From Lachnospira sp900551945 (GTDB lineage: Bacteria > Bacillota > Clostridia > Lachnospirales > Lachnospiraceae), in contig DBFCCI010000087.1 in assembly GCA_048380335.1 (NCBI GenBank), positions 19,264 to 83,263 on the forward strand: a stretch of 64,000 nt of DNA, read 5' to 3'. Under the pieces are notes generated by a model. It worked only from the letters and a program-made list of their open reading frames with translations. It was not told the DNA's origin and searched no databases. Position numbers and translations under genes: made by a program. Within the stretch, counting starts at the first letter, position 1; each line of letters starts with the position of its first letter. Positions 1-8,211 of this stretch are shown piece by piece.

Positions 1-626
1 CAATTCAAGCTTACGGAAAGTTTAAAATATATCCTAACAAGTTAAATATTGACCTTATGTCAGTAAGTAGTCATAAGATACATGGTCCAAAGGGAAGCGG
101 ATTTTTATATATCAAAAGAAATACTAAAATTCGCCCACTTATATTAGGTGGTGGACAACAAAAGGGTATGCGTTCTGGTACAGAAAATGTGCCGGGAGTA
201 GCAGGACTTGGCGTGGCAGCAGGTCTTATTTATGACAGTGATTTCGATAAAAAGATAGGTAAAATGTATGAATTAAGAGATTATTTTATTGAAGAACTTG
301 AAAAGCTTGATGATGTCAAGATAAATGGAATGAGAAAAAGACAGTCAGCACCACATGTTGTAAGTGTTTCTTTTAAAGATATAAGAGCAGAAGTGCTTTT
401 GCATGCTTTAGAAGAAAAGAATATCTATGTTTCATCAGGTTCAGCTTGTTCATCAAACAAGCCAGGACTTAGCTCAACTCTCGTTGCCATTGGGCTTGAC
501 AGCAGTTTGCTCGACTCAACAATAAGATTTAGCTTTAGTTTTAATACTACAAAAGAAGAACTTGACTACACATTACAAGCACTAAAAGAATTACTTCCAG
601 TACTTAGAAAATTTACAAGACACTAG
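1..626 (+). CDS. iscS: Cysteine desulfurase (NifS/IscS family), 5' end outside window
   Basis: PLP enzyme that removes sulfur from cysteine as a protein persulfide. The reading frame is open from base 3, so the N-terminal half lies upstream of the window; about 207 residues are visible. The PLP lysine sits in SSHKIHGPKG, and the persulfide cysteine in SSGSACSSNKPG is encoded at 447-449. The gene directly precedes thiI. In Bacillus subtilis the dedicated desulfurase NifZ is paired with ThiI for 4-thiouridine in tRNA, so delivery of sulfur to ThiI is the likely job (inference from context). A family 1 inverted repeat lies in the gap to thiI. Confidence 0.93.
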   Translation, partial: IQAYGKFKIYPNKLNIDLMSVSSHKIHGPKGSGFLYIKRNTKIRPLILGGGQQKGMRSGTENVPGVAGLGVAAGLIYDSDFDKKIGKMYELRDYFIEELEKLDDVKINGMRKRQSAPHVVSVSFKDIRAEVLLHALEEKNIYVSSGSACSSNKPGLSSTLVAIGLDSSLLDSTIRFSFSFNTTKEELDYTLQALKELLPVLRKFTRH

Positions 627-704
627 TCATAGTACAAATACTATATAGTTGAATTTGAATTAATGTTAAATTTTTGTATTTTGCATTACAATAAACTTTC
701 GTAA

Positions 705-769
705 GATATCAGTAGTATATAAATTAAATGCACTTTTTCTGGTGTGTGTATTTATATACTATTGATATC
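705..769. repeat. Family 1 inverted-repeat element, short copy A
   Basis: The 65-bp element begins GATATCAGTAGTATATAAA and ends with its near-perfect inverse (ATTGATATC; one change). It lacks the central part present in copies B and C. Outside it, TTGTATTTTGCATT near 675 and AATGCAAAATACAA near 783 form a second, outer inverted repeat, so the whole 673-797 stretch can fold back on itself. It lies between the desulfurase and thiI. Confidence 0.8.
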
Positions 770-867
770 TTCAAAATTTAAAAATGCAAAATACAACATC
801 TTGACCTTTAGGTGTATTTTTGGTATAAATTTATGAGTATAAATATTAAAAAGAAATGAGGATAATA

Positions 868-2052
868 ATGTACAAAGCATTTTTGATAAAATATGGAGAA
901 ATCGGAGTAAAGGGTAAGAATAGATATATATTTGAAGATGCCCTTGTAAGACAAATCCGTTATGCTCTTAAAAAGATTGATGGAGATTTTAAGATTTCAA
1001 AAGAAAACGGAAGAATTTATGCGACAGCAGAAAGTGAATTTGATTACGATGAAGCTGTTGAAGCATTAAAGACAGTATTTGGTATTATTGGAATTTGCCC
1101 TGTAGTGCAGATAGAAGATAAGGGTTTTGATGACCTTGCTGATACAGTTGTAAAGTATATAGACTCAGCATACAAAGATAAAAACATTTCCTTTAAGGTA
1201 AATGCAAGACGAGCAAGAAAGAATTTCCCAATGAACTCAATGGAAATTAATGCCGAGCTTGGCCATAGAATATTAGAAGCATTTCCAGAAATGAGTGTTG
1301 ATGTACATAAGCCAGATGTACTTCTTCAAGTAGAAATTCGTAATAAGATTAATATATATTCAGTAGAAATTCCAGGCCCTGGCGGTATGCCAATAGGAAC
1401 AGCAGGAAAGGCAATGCTTTTATTATCTGGTGGTATTGATAGCCCAGTTGCAGGATATATGGTTGCTAAACGAGGCGTTCAGATAGAAGCAACATATTTC
1501 CATGCACCACCATACACAAGTGAACGTGCAAAGCAAAAGGTTATCGACCTTGCAAAGCTTGTTGCTAAGTATGCAGGTCCAATAACACTTAATATCGTTA
1601 ATTTTACAGATATACAGCTTGCTATCTATGAAAAGTGTCCACACGATGAGCTTACTATTATTATGAGAAGATATATGATGAAGATAGCAGAAAAGCTTGG
1701 TGAAGAAACAGGTTGTATGGGACTTGTTACAGGCGAAAGTATAGGACAGGTTGCAAGTCAGACAATGCAAAGTCTTTATTGTACTAACGAAGTATGTACA
1801 ATGCCAGTATTTAGACCTGTAATTGGGTTTGATAAGCAGGAAATTATAGATGTTTCTGAAAAGATAGGTACTTATGAAACATCAATTCTTCCATTTGAAG
1901 ATTGTTGTACAATATTTGTTGCAAAGCATCCAGTTACTAAGCCTAATCTTAAGATTATTAAAAGAGATGAGCATAACCTTGATGACTGTATAGACGAGCT
2001 TATGAAGACTGCACTTGAAACTGTAGAAAAGGTGCATGTTGAAGCTGAGTAA
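868..2052 (+). CDS. thiI: tRNA 4-thiouridine synthase ThiI
   Basis: ATP-dependent sulfur insertion at U8 of tRNA, and possibly sulfur supply for thiamine. 394 residues: an N-terminal ferredoxin-like/THUMP region (about 1-165), then an adenylation domain with the PP-loop SGGIDSP near residues 187-193. It ends about 90 residues short of the E. coli enzyme because the C-terminal rhodanese domain is absent, as is normal in Firmicutes. I place the start at the second ATG (868): the GAGG at 858-861 has ideal spacing for it, whereas the ATG at 856 would overlap that ribosome binding site. The partner desulfurase is immediately upstream. Confidence 0.93.
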   Translation: MYKAFLIKYGEIGVKGKNRYIFEDALVRQIRYALKKIDGDFKISKENGRIYATAESEFDYDEAVEALKTVFGIIGICPVVQIEDKGFDDLADTVVKYIDSAYKDKNISFKVNARRARKNFPMNSMEINAELGHRILEAFPEMSVDVHKPDVLLQVEIRNKINIYSVEIPGPGGMPIGTAGKAMLLLSGGIDSPVAGYMVAKRGVQIEATYFHAPPYTSERAKQKVIDLAKLVAKYAGPITLNIVNFTDIQLAIYEKCPHDELTIIMRRYMMKIAEKLGEETGCMGLVTGESIGQVASQTMQSLYCTNEVCTMPVFRPVIGFDKQEIIDVSEKIGTYETSILPFEDCCTIFVAKHPVTKPNLKIIKRDEHNLDDCIDELMKTALETVEKVHVEAE

Positions 2053-2099
2053 AATAGAATGTTATGAATTTTTGTATTTTGAAATTTGGAATTTGCGAA

Positions 2100-2246
2100 G
2101 ATATCAGTAGTATATAAACACACACCAGTAAAAGTACAATTTCCTATATCTATATGCCATTATCGAACAAGTATGTTTGCTACTGTCATACCAATATAGA
2201 AAATTGTTCTTTTAATGGTGCATTTAGTTTATATACTACTGATATC
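2100..2246. repeat. Family 1 inverted-repeat element, full copy B
   Basis: The 147-bp element has a perfect 19-bp terminal inverted repeat (GATATCAGTAGTATATAAA at 2100-2118 and its inverse at 2228-2246). Complementarity continues inward (CACCAGTAAAAGTACAATTT against an imperfect inverse near 2200-2220) and outward (TTTTTGTATTTT near 2069 against AAAGTACAAAAA near 2270). It contains no coding capacity, and would transcribe into one long imperfect hairpin downstream of thiI. Confidence 0.87.
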
Positions 2247-2361
2247 TTGCGGAGGTTTTTGGCAATAGAAAGTACAAAAATTTAATTTTAATAGTTATAA
2301 AATGTGATAAATAGAGGTTGTGTTAATGTAAAATATTGTATGTTTTGCACTAATAGTAAAA

Positions 2362-2409
2362 AGGTTCTATTTACATGGCTTGTACTAAAAAGACATGTAA
2401 ATAGAACCT
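2362..2409 (-). terminator. Rho-independent terminator of the HPr-like gene
   Basis: A perfect 16-bp stem (2362-2377 with 2394-2409) and a 16-nt loop. On the minus strand the stem is followed by a T-rich run (TTTTTAC). It sits 30 bp past the stop codon of the minus-strand gene; on the plus strand it could also stop read-through from thiI. Confidence 0.8.
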
Positions 2410-2441
2410 AATTTGTGACAATTGATTGTCGATATTCAATC

Positions 2442-2675
2442 TTATTCAACGATGTAAGGCTTTAATACAGATAAGATAGTATCTATATCTGAGTCGGCAT
2501 GAATATTTAAGTCAATAGGCTTAGATAAGTCTAAACTAAAAATACCCATTATAGACTTGGCATCGATAACATATCTTCCTGATACGAGGTCGAAGTCGAC
2601 ATCAAATTTTGTGATGTCATTTACGAATGACTTTACTTTGTCAATTGAATTTAATGAAATCTTAACTGTTTTCAT
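2442..2675 (-). CDS. HPr-like protein lacking the phosphorylatable histidine
   Basis: 77 residues, close to the usual HPr length (about 87). The second half matches HPr: VIDAKSIMGIFSLDLSKP contains the SIMG segment around regulatory Ser46, and DIDTILSVLKPYI matches the C-terminal helix. The first half has no histidine where HPr carries its phosphorylated His15 (the region reads IDKVKSFVNDITKF), so it cannot act as a PTS phosphocarrier. The closest functional analogue is Crh of Bacillus, which keeps the serine but not the histidine; a regulatory role is inference. AGGAGG lies 7-8 bases before the ATG. It is monocistronic with its own consensus promoter and terminator. Confidence 0.78.
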   Translation of the reverse strand: MKTVKISLNSIDKVKSFVNDITKFDVDFDLVSGRYVIDAKSIMGIFSLDLSKPIDLNIHADSDIDTILSVLKPYIVE

Positions 2676-2710
2676 TGTTGTACCTCCTGGTTATTATATT
2701 ATTGAATACA

Positions 2711-2727
2711 AACCTGTATAACAGGTT
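2711..2727. promoter_or_regulatory. Palindrome in the leader of the HPr-like gene
   Basis: AACCTGT-ata-ACAGGTT, a perfect 7-bp inverted repeat between the -10 box and the ribosome binding site of the minus-strand gene. It is a candidate repressor operator or small RNA hairpin; no binding protein can be named. Confidence 0.45.
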
Positions 2728-2746
2728 CGATATCACAGTTAATATA

Positions 2747-2775
2747 ATAATATCTTTATGTTAAAAAGATGTCAA
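2747..2775 (-). promoter_or_regulatory. Sigma-A promoter of the HPr-like gene
   Basis: On the minus strand, TTGACA (2775-2770), a 17-bp spacer, then TATTAT (2752-2747). This is a near-consensus housekeeping promoter about 70 bp upstream of the start codon. Confidence 0.8.
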
Positions 2776-2895
2776 CCTTTGGGTTCACAAAAATACAATT
2801 TTTCAAAAAATGATTTTAAAATAACAAAATATAATACTATATAAGACAATAATAGGAAAATATAATATTAAATTAATAAAAGAAAGAGTGATTAA

Positions 2896-4272
2896 ATGAG
2901 AAAAGCAGCGATACACAATCTAGGCTGTAAAGTTAATTCTTATGAAGCTGAGTCAATGGAACAAATGCTTATTAATGCTGGATATAAGATGGTGCATTTT
3001 GGGGAAGAACCAGCAGATGTATATATAATTAACACTTGTTCTGTTACAAATATTGCCGATAGAAAATCAAGACAAATGCTTCACAAGGCTAAGAAAATGA
3101 ACCCAGAAGCTGTAGTAATAGCAGCAGGGTGTTATGCACAAGCAGATAGTGAAAATGTTAAAAAAGACGAAGCTGTTGATATTGTACTTGGAAATAATAT
3201 GAAGATAGATATTGTTCAAGTATTAGACGAATATTTTAAGAATAAGACTACATCTTTATCAAATGAAAATGTTGATAATCAAGCTTCAAATGATGTAAAT
3301 ATTGTTGATTTGTCTAAAATTCAACCTTATGAGGAGCTTGAAATAGATAGAGTTAATGAGCATACAAGAGCTTATATTAAAATACAAGACGGTTGTAATC
3401 AATTTTGTTCTTATTGTATTATTCCTTATGTAAGAGGAAGAATAAGAAGCCGTAATATGGAAAGTATTGTAAAAGAAGTTAAAAGACTTGTTGAAAATGG
3501 TTACAAAGAAGTTGTGCTTACTGGTATTCACCTTAGTTCTTATGGTGTTGACAATGGTAAAGGCAGTCTTTTGGAAGTTATTGAAGCTGTAAATGAAATA
3601 GAAGGGCTTGAAAGAATACGACTTGGTTCATTAGAGCCTAGAGTAGTAACAGAAAGCTTTGCTTCTAAGCTTAGCAAAATGCAAAAGATGTGTCCACATT
3701 TTCATTTGTCACTTCAAAGTGGTTGTGATGATACATTAAAGAGAATGAACCGCAAATATACTACAGCACAGTATAAGGAAAGTTGTGATATTTTAAGAAA
3801 ATATTTTGACAATCCTGCAATAACAACAGATGTAATAGTTGGCTTTCCTGCTGAAATACAAGAAGAATTTGAAACTACAAAGAAGTTCCTTTGTGATATA
3901 AGATTTTATGAAATGCACATTTTCAAGTATTCAAGAAGACGTGGTACGGTAGCTGATAAAATGGATAATCAGATTGACGAAAAGATTAAAACTGAGCGAA
4001 GTGCACAGCTTATTAAGCTTGAGCAGAAAATGTCTAAGGAATATAGAGAATTTTATCTTGGTAAAACAGTTGATATTCTTATAGAAGAAAAGGTTGAAAT
4101 AGATGGCGTTTCGTATTACGCAGGATATACTAAGAACTATATAAGAGTTGTTATACCAGTAGGTACACTTGATAATTTAGCTATAAATAATACATCAGTT
4201 ATAAATACAATTGTTGAAGTTAAATGTGATAGGTTATCAGAAGACGGAGTTACTATAATAGCGAGTATGTAA
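2896..4272 (+). CDS. mtaB: tRNA N6-threonylcarbamoyladenosine-C2 methylthiotransferase MtaB
   Basis: Radical SAM enzyme that makes 2-methylthio-t6A37 in ANN-decoding tRNAs. 458 residues in three parts: an N-terminal UPF0004 domain with the second-cluster cysteines (LGCKVNSYE, NTCSVTN, AGCYAQ), a radical SAM core with CNQFCSYC near residue 168, and a C-terminal TRAM-like domain. The motif CIIPYVRGRIRSR after the cluster is typical of methylthiotransferases. The paralogue RimO lies at 52.6 kb, but the LGCKVNSYE start identifies this one as the MtaB branch. Monocistronic; the ribosome binding site is weak (AGAAAGAGTG). Confidence 0.93.
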   Translation: MRKAAIHNLGCKVNSYEAESMEQMLINAGYKMVHFGEEPADVYIINTCSVTNIADRKSRQMLHKAKKMNPEAVVIAAGCYAQADSENVKKDEAVDIVLGNNMKIDIVQVLDEYFKNKTTSLSNENVDNQASNDVNIVDLSKIQPYEELEIDRVNEHTRAYIKIQDGCNQFCSYCIIPYVRGRIRSRNMESIVKEVKRLVENGYKEVVLTGIHLSSYGVDNGKGSLLEVIEAVNEIEGLERIRLGSLEPRVVTESFASKLSKMQKMCPHFHLSLQSGCDDTLKRMNRKYTTAQYKESCDILRKYFDNPAITTDVIVGFPAEIQEEFETTKKFLCDIRFYEMHIFKYSRRRGTVADKMDNQIDEKIKTERSAQLIKLEQKMSKEYREFYLGKTVDILIEEKVEIDGVSYYAGYTKNYIRVVIPVGTLDNLAINNTSVINTIVEVKCDRLSEDGVTIIASM

Positions 4273-4300
4273 TTATTGCATATTTTTATAAAAATAAAAG

Positions 4301-4322
4301 TGTCAAGTAAAAATACTTGACA
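4301..4322. promoter_or_regulatory. Palindrome overlapping the -35 box of the ylxM-ffh promoter
   Basis: TGTCAAGTA-aaaa-TACTTGACA, a perfect 9-bp inverted repeat whose right arm contains the TTGACA -35 hexamer. It is either the weak terminator of mtaB (no T-run follows) or an operator covering the promoter. Confidence 0.5.
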
Positions 4323-4345
4323 AGTAATATTCTCTATGGTATTAT
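4317..4345 (+). promoter_or_regulatory. Sigma-A promoter of the ylxM-ffh-rpsP operon
   Basis: TTGACA (4317-4322), 17-bp spacer, TATTAT (4340-4345, running into TATAAT). About 55 bp upstream of ylxM. Confidence 0.78.
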
Positions 4346-4402
4346 AATTAAGTCGGTGCGTGCAAATAACAATATACGACATTTTATAATTAAGGTGGAG
4401 TT

Positions 4403-4747
4403 ATGGAAAAGATAGTAGAACAGACACTCCTATATGATTTTTATGGAGAACTTTTGAATGAGCATCAGAAGCATATATACGAAGATGCAGTATTTAATGA
4501 CTTAACTCTTAGCGAAATTGCAGATGAGAATGGAATTTCAAGACAAGGTGTACATGACCTTATAAAGAGAGTAGATAAGACATTAAGTGGTTATGAAAGC
4601 AAGCTTCATCTAGTAGAGAAGTTTATGGTAACTAAGGACAAAGTTCATCAGATTAATCAATTATCTAATGAATATATTGAGTCAGGTGATATCGGACATA
4701 TTCACACAATCGAGAGGCTTGCACAAGATATAATTGATAATTTTTGA
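4403..4747 (+). CDS. ylxM: YlxM-type SRP-associated helix-turn-helix protein
   Basis: 114 residues of the UPF0122 family. The central segment LTLSEIADENGISRQGVHDLIKR resembles sigma-70 region 4 (helix-turn-helix). Homologues lie directly before ffh in most Firmicutes and affect SRP assembly or GTPase activity. It has its own promoter and is followed 41 bp later by ffh, so it is the first gene of the SRP operon. AGGTGGAG precedes the ATG at good spacing. Confidence 0.9.
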   Translation: MEKIVEQTLLYDFYGELLNEHQKHIYEDAVFNDLTLSEIADENGISRQGVHDLIKRVDKTLSGYESKLHLVEKFMVTKDKVHQINQLSNEYIESGDIGHIHTIERLAQDIIDNF

Positions 4748-4788
4748 TATTTCTTTTAATAGCTGGATAACAGCAGAAGTGAGGGTTT

Positions 4789-6138
4789 ATGGCATTCGAT
4801 AATCTATCAGATAAATTACAGAATATATTTAAGAACCTTCGTGGAAAGGGACGTCTGTCAGAAGCAGATGTTAAGCTGGCATTGAAGGAAGTTAAGATGG
4901 CTTTACTTGAAGCCGATGTTAATTTTAAGGTTGTTAAGAAGTTTGTAAAATCAGTTGAAGAAAGAGCTATAGGTCAGGACGTTATGCAGAGTCTTACTCC
5001 TGGTCAGATGGTTATTAAGATAGTTAATGAAGAAATGGTTTCATTAATGGGTTCTGAAACTACTGAGATAGCTATTAAGTCTGGCGGTGAGATTACCGTT
5101 ATTATGATGGCTGGTTTACAAGGTGCTGGTAAGACAACAACAACAGCAAAGCTTGCTGGTAAGTTTAAGTCAAAGGGTAAGAAGCCATTACTTGTTGCCT
5201 GCGATGTGTACAGACCTGCGGCTGTTGAACAGCTTAAAATTAATGGAGAAAAGCAGGGCGTTGAAGTATTTTCAATGGGTACAAGCAATAGTCCTGTTGA
5301 TATAGCTAAAGCAGCTATTAATCATGCTAAGAATAATAATTTTAATATTGTTATTTTAGATACAGCTGGTCGTCTTCATATTGATGAAGATATGATGGTA
5401 GAGCTTGAAAATATCAAGCAAGCTGTTGAAGTTGACCAGACAATACTCGTAGTTGATGCTATGACAGGTCAAGATGCTGTTAATGTTGCATCTACCTTTG
5501 ATGAAAAGATTGGCATTGACGGAGTAATCCTTACTAAGCTTGATGGTGATACAAGAGGTGGTGCTGCTCTTTCAATTAAAGCAGTTACAGGAAAGCCTAT
5601 TCTTTATGTTGGTATGGGTGAGAAGTTATCAGACCTTGAACAGTTCTATCCAGATAGAATGGCATCAAGAATACTTGGTATGGGAGATGTGCTTACACTT
5701 ATTGAAAAAGCAGAAGCACAGATTGATGAACAAAAGGCAAAAGAAATGGAACAAAAGCTTAAAAAGGCTGAGTTTGATTTCAATGATTTCCTTGAGTATA
5801 TGGGACAGATTAAGAATATGGGCGGCATCGGTTCAATTCTTGACATGTTACCAGGAATGGGGCTAAGTTCTCAAATGAAGAATATGGCAGTTCCAGATGA
5901 TGCAGAAGCCAATCTTAAGAGAACAGAAGCTATTATTTATTCAATGACTGCGAAGGAACGTAGTCATCCGGAAATACTTAATCCTTCAAGAAAGAATAGA
6001 ATTGCTAAGGGAGCAGGCGTTGACATAAGTGAAGTCAATAGACTTGTTAAGCAGTTTGAGCAAATGAAGAAGATGATGAAGCAAATGCCGGGAATGATGA
6101 AAGGTGCTAAGAAGGGACGTTTTAAACTTCCTTTTTAA
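4789..6138 (+). CDS. ffh: Signal recognition particle protein Ffh (SRP54)
   Basis: GTPase that binds signal peptides of nascent membrane and secreted proteins and, with 4.5S/6S-type SRP RNA, docks at FtsY. 449 residues: N domain (1-90), G domain with P-loop GLQGAGKTTT near 106, DTAGRLHID near 190 and TKLDGDTRGG near 247, then the methionine-rich M domain (MGGIGSILDMLPGM, KMMKQMPGMMKG) that binds signal peptide and RNA. Full length. No SRP RNA gene was recognised in the window. Confidence 0.97.
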   Translation: MAFDNLSDKLQNIFKNLRGKGRLSEADVKLALKEVKMALLEADVNFKVVKKFVKSVEERAIGQDVMQSLTPGQMVIKIVNEEMVSLMGSETTEIAIKSGGEITVIMMAGLQGAGKTTTTAKLAGKFKSKGKKPLLVACDVYRPAAVEQLKINGEKQGVEVFSMGTSNSPVDIAKAAINHAKNNNFNIVILDTAGRLHIDEDMMVELENIKQAVEVDQTILVVDAMTGQDAVNVASTFDEKIGIDGVILTKLDGDTRGGAALSIKAVTGKPILYVGMGEKLSDLEQFYPDRMASRILGMGDVLTLIEKAEAQIDEQKAKEMEQKLKKAEFDFNDFLEYMGQIKNMGGIGSILDMLPGMGLSSQMKNMAVPDDAEANLKRTEAIIYSMTAKERSHPEILNPSRKNRIAKGAGVDISEVNRLVKQFEQMKKMMKQMPGMMKGAKKGRFKLPF

Positions 6139-6180
6139 CATATATCTTAGTTTAGAATTTTTTAGGAGGTGAAAGGTAAA

Positions 6181-6426
6181 ATGGCAGTTAAAATTAGATT
6201 AAAGAGATTAGGTGAGAAAAAGTCTCCTTTCTATAGAGTAATCGTTGCTGATTCAAGATCACCAAGAAATGGTAGATTTATTGAAGAAATCGGTACTTAC
6301 GACCCTAATTATGACCCATGTAAGCTTAATATTGATGCTGAACTTGCTAAGAAGTGGTTAGCAAATGGAGCACAGCCTACAGAAGTAGTTGCTAAGCTTT
6401 TCAAGGTAGCTGGTATTGAAAAGTAA
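6181..6426 (+). CDS. rpsP: 30S ribosomal protein S16
   Basis: 81 residues starting MAVKIRLKRLGEKKSPFYRV, the canonical S16 N-terminus, followed by ADSRSPRNGRFIEEIGTYDP. I start at the ATG at 6181; the in-frame GTG at 6169 lies inside the AGGAGGTG ribosome binding site and would add MKGK. It follows ffh by about 40 bp and precedes khpA by 20 bp, the standard Firmicute order. Confidence 0.96.
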   Translation: MAVKIRLKRLGEKKSPFYRVIVADSRSPRNGRFIEEIGTYDPNYDPCKLNIDAELAKKWLANGAQPTEVVAKLFKVAGIEK

Positions 6427-6446
6427 ACTATTGGAGGTATTTATCT

Positions 6447-6677
6447 ATGAAAGAATTAGTTGAAATTATTGCTAAGGCATTAGTTGATAATCCAGATGAA
6501 GTTGTTGTAACTGAAACTGAAAAAGATAAAGCCATAATAGTTGACTTAAAGGTTGCCGCATCTGATATGGGTAAGGTAATCGGAAAATCAGGCAGAATTG
6601 CTAAGTCAATTAGATCAGTTGTTTCCGCAGCTGCATCAAAGACTAACAAAAATGTCATAGTTGAAATTAATAACTAA
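6447..6677 (+). CDS. khpA: KH-domain RNA-binding protein KhpA (YlqC)
   Basis: 76-residue single KH domain with the GKSGR loop (GXXG) near residues 50-54. Homologues bind RNA, often as a dimer with KhpB/Jag, and affect cell division and elongation in streptococci. It lies between rpsP and rimM, as in Bacillus. TTGGAGG lies 10 bases before the ATG. The operon terminator follows at once. Confidence 0.94.
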   Translation: MKELVEIIAKALVDNPDEVVVTETEKDKAIIVDLKVAASDMGKVIGKSGRIAKSIRSVVSAAASKTNKNVIVEINN

Positions 6678-6683
6678 AAAGGT

Positions 6684-6717
6684 CTGGCACATCGAAAGAT
6701 TGTGTCAGCTTTTTTTA
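6684..6717 (+). terminator. Rho-independent terminator after khpA
   Basis: CTGGCACA ... TGTGTCAG stem (one G-U pair) with a 9-nt loop, followed by CTTTTTTT. Confidence 0.85.
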
Positions 6718-6755
6718 TGTTAATATATAAAAAGATTTAAGAATATGAGGTATGT

Positions 6756-7274
6756 ATGGAAGATTTATTGAGAGTTGGTGTTATAACACAGACACATGGT
6801 ATTCGTGGAGAAGTTAAGGTATTTCCTACAACTGACGACCCAATGAGATTTAAAAAACTCAAAGCTTGTGTTATTCAGCTTAAAAGAGAAACTGTACAAC
6901 TTGAAGTGCAGTCTGTTAAGTTTTTTAAGCAGTATGTTATCCTTAAGTTTAAGGGTTATGATAATATTAATGATATAGAACAGTTTGTAAAAAAGGATTT
7001 AATGGTTACTAGAGATAATGCTGTAAAGTGTGAGCCAGGAGAGTATTTTATATGTGACCTTATTGGTTTAAAGGTTGTAACTGATGATGGAAAAGAACTT
7101 GGTACACTTACAGAAGTTCTTGAAACAGGAGCTAATAATGTATATGAAGTAACTACTACAAATGGTAAGCAAGTGTTAATTCCTGTAATTGATGAGTGTA
7201 TATTAGCTCACGATATGGAAGCTAAAACAGTTACAGTACATCTTTTAGATGGCTTGCTTGAGCTTAATAATTAA
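6756..7274 (+). CDS. rimM: Ribosome maturation factor RimM
   Basis: 172 residues. The N-terminal domain starts LLRVGVITQTHGIRGEVKVFP, the S19-binding beta-barrel, and the C-terminal PRC-barrel contains DLIGLKVVTDDGKELG. It assists 30S head assembly. The usual downstream trmD gene is not present here; the next gene is an unrelated membrane protein. Confidence 0.95.
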   Translation: MEDLLRVGVITQTHGIRGEVKVFPTTDDPMRFKKLKACVIQLKRETVQLEVQSVKFFKQYVILKFKGYDNINDIEQFVKKDLMVTRDNAVKCEPGEYFICDLIGLKVVTDDGKELGTLTEVLETGANNVYEVTTTNGKQVLIPVIDECILAHDMEAKTVTVHLLDGLLELNN

Positions 7275-7275
7275 A

Positions 7276-7911
7276 ATGTTAAAGCGAATTTTAGGTGTAT
7301 TTACAACAATATTTGCAATCACATATTTTGTAATGGCATTTAGTGAAGAATATTCAAATGAATTAGTGGTATTAATTTTTTTGGGTATACTAATGACTAT
7401 TTTTACAATATTGCTTTTTAAACCTACAGAAAAAGACAAGCAAAAAAGGCTTGAGAAAATGAAAAAGCATGAAGAAAATCTAAAAACTTGCAAAATGAAA
7501 CATATAAATGGCTTACCTATTGCAGAAGATGTAGTATGTAATATTAAGTCAGAGAATGATAAGTTTATTTTTTCATTTGGAAATATGAATTTTGAACTTG
7601 AAAAAGCTAAAATTATTGATATGTGTATAAAAAAAGATGTAGAAATACAGCAACAATACGTTTCTAGTACTGGCGGTGCTATTGTTGGTGCTGCACTTTT
7701 TGGAACACTTGGAGCAGTAATTGGAGGTAGAGCCAAAAAGAAAACAGTTAAAAATGAAGTGTATGAGTATTTTATCATCACATATAAATCACCGGAGATT
7801 AAATATATCTGTTTTGAATTAACAGGTTATAGGAATAGCAAACAATCCGCACAAAGTTATATAAATGAATTTAAGGATAGACACGTTTCACAAACTACTT
7901 ATCAGTTGTAA
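7276..7911 (+). CDS. Uncharacterised two-TM membrane protein with glycine-zipper segment
   Basis: 211 residues if started at ATG 7276; an earlier in-frame ATG at 7249 would overlap rimM by 26 bp. Two hydrophobic helices occupy roughly residues 3-20 and 25-46, followed by a charged lysine-rich linker (KDKQKRLEKMKKHEE) and a soluble beta-rich region. Near residue 150 lies GGAIVGAALFGTLGAVIGG, a glycine zipper of the kind found with PH-like/SHOCT-associated membrane proteins. No function is assigned. It sits where trmD would be expected after rimM. Confidence 0.6.
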   Translation: MLKRILGVFTTIFAITYFVMAFSEEYSNELVVLIFLGILMTIFTILLFKPTEKDKQKRLEKMKKHEENLKTCKMKHINGLPIAEDVVCNIKSENDKFIFSFGNMNFELEKAKIIDMCIKKDVEIQQQYVSSTGGAIVGAALFGTLGAVIGGRAKKKTVKNEVYEYFIITYKSPEIKYICFELTGYRNSKQSAQSYINEFKDRHVSQTTYQL

Positions 7912-7943
7912 TAATATATAATAAGTTGTAAATAATATTAGAA

Positions 7944-7975
7944 AAGACGGGGAAGTTTTATATCTTTCCCGTCTT
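7944..7975. terminator. Bidirectional terminator hairpin
   Basis: AAGACGGGGAAG pairs with CTTTCCCGTCTT (one G-U pair) around an 8-nt loop, with A/T-rich flanks on both sides. It separates the convergent membrane-protein gene and chemoreceptor remnant. Confidence 0.75.
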
Positions 7976-7984
7976 AAAAAATAA

Positions 7985-8211
7985 GATGTTTCTTGGGTAT
8001 AAAAATGTTCTAGTATAGCTATGGAAGATTGTACTTGTGATTTGATTTCTCTGTTATAGCCTTCGTTCATAGCATTTTTATAATTATTGTATGCCATAGT
8101 TGTTACAGAACGAATGTAGTTAATGGATACGGCTGATATAACAACAGCAACTACAATAGCGATGAGTGAATAAGAGATAATTAAAAATTGTTGTAAACTT
8201 TTTCTTTTCAT
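7985..8211 (-). pseudogene. Truncated methyl-accepting chemotaxis/sensor protein (N-terminus only)
   Basis: Intact ribosome binding site (AGGAG) and ATG, a first transmembrane helix (about residues 10-32, IISYSLIAIVVAVVISAVSI) and the start of a Cache-type sensor domain (NREIKSQVQSSIAILEHFY). Homology stops near residue 68, after which the frame runs into a hairpin terminator and unrelated sequence. A complete receptor would need at least 400 more residues including HAMP and signalling domains, all absent. The assignment to the chemoreceptor or histidine-kinase input class rests on this short N-terminus only. Confidence 0.55.

Noticed and set aside
2160..2185. LexA-like CGAACA...TGTTTG inside family 1 repeat copy B
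   Set aside because: The half-sites are six bases apart instead of four, and the copies C and D do not keep the motif; it is part of the repeat's own hairpin.
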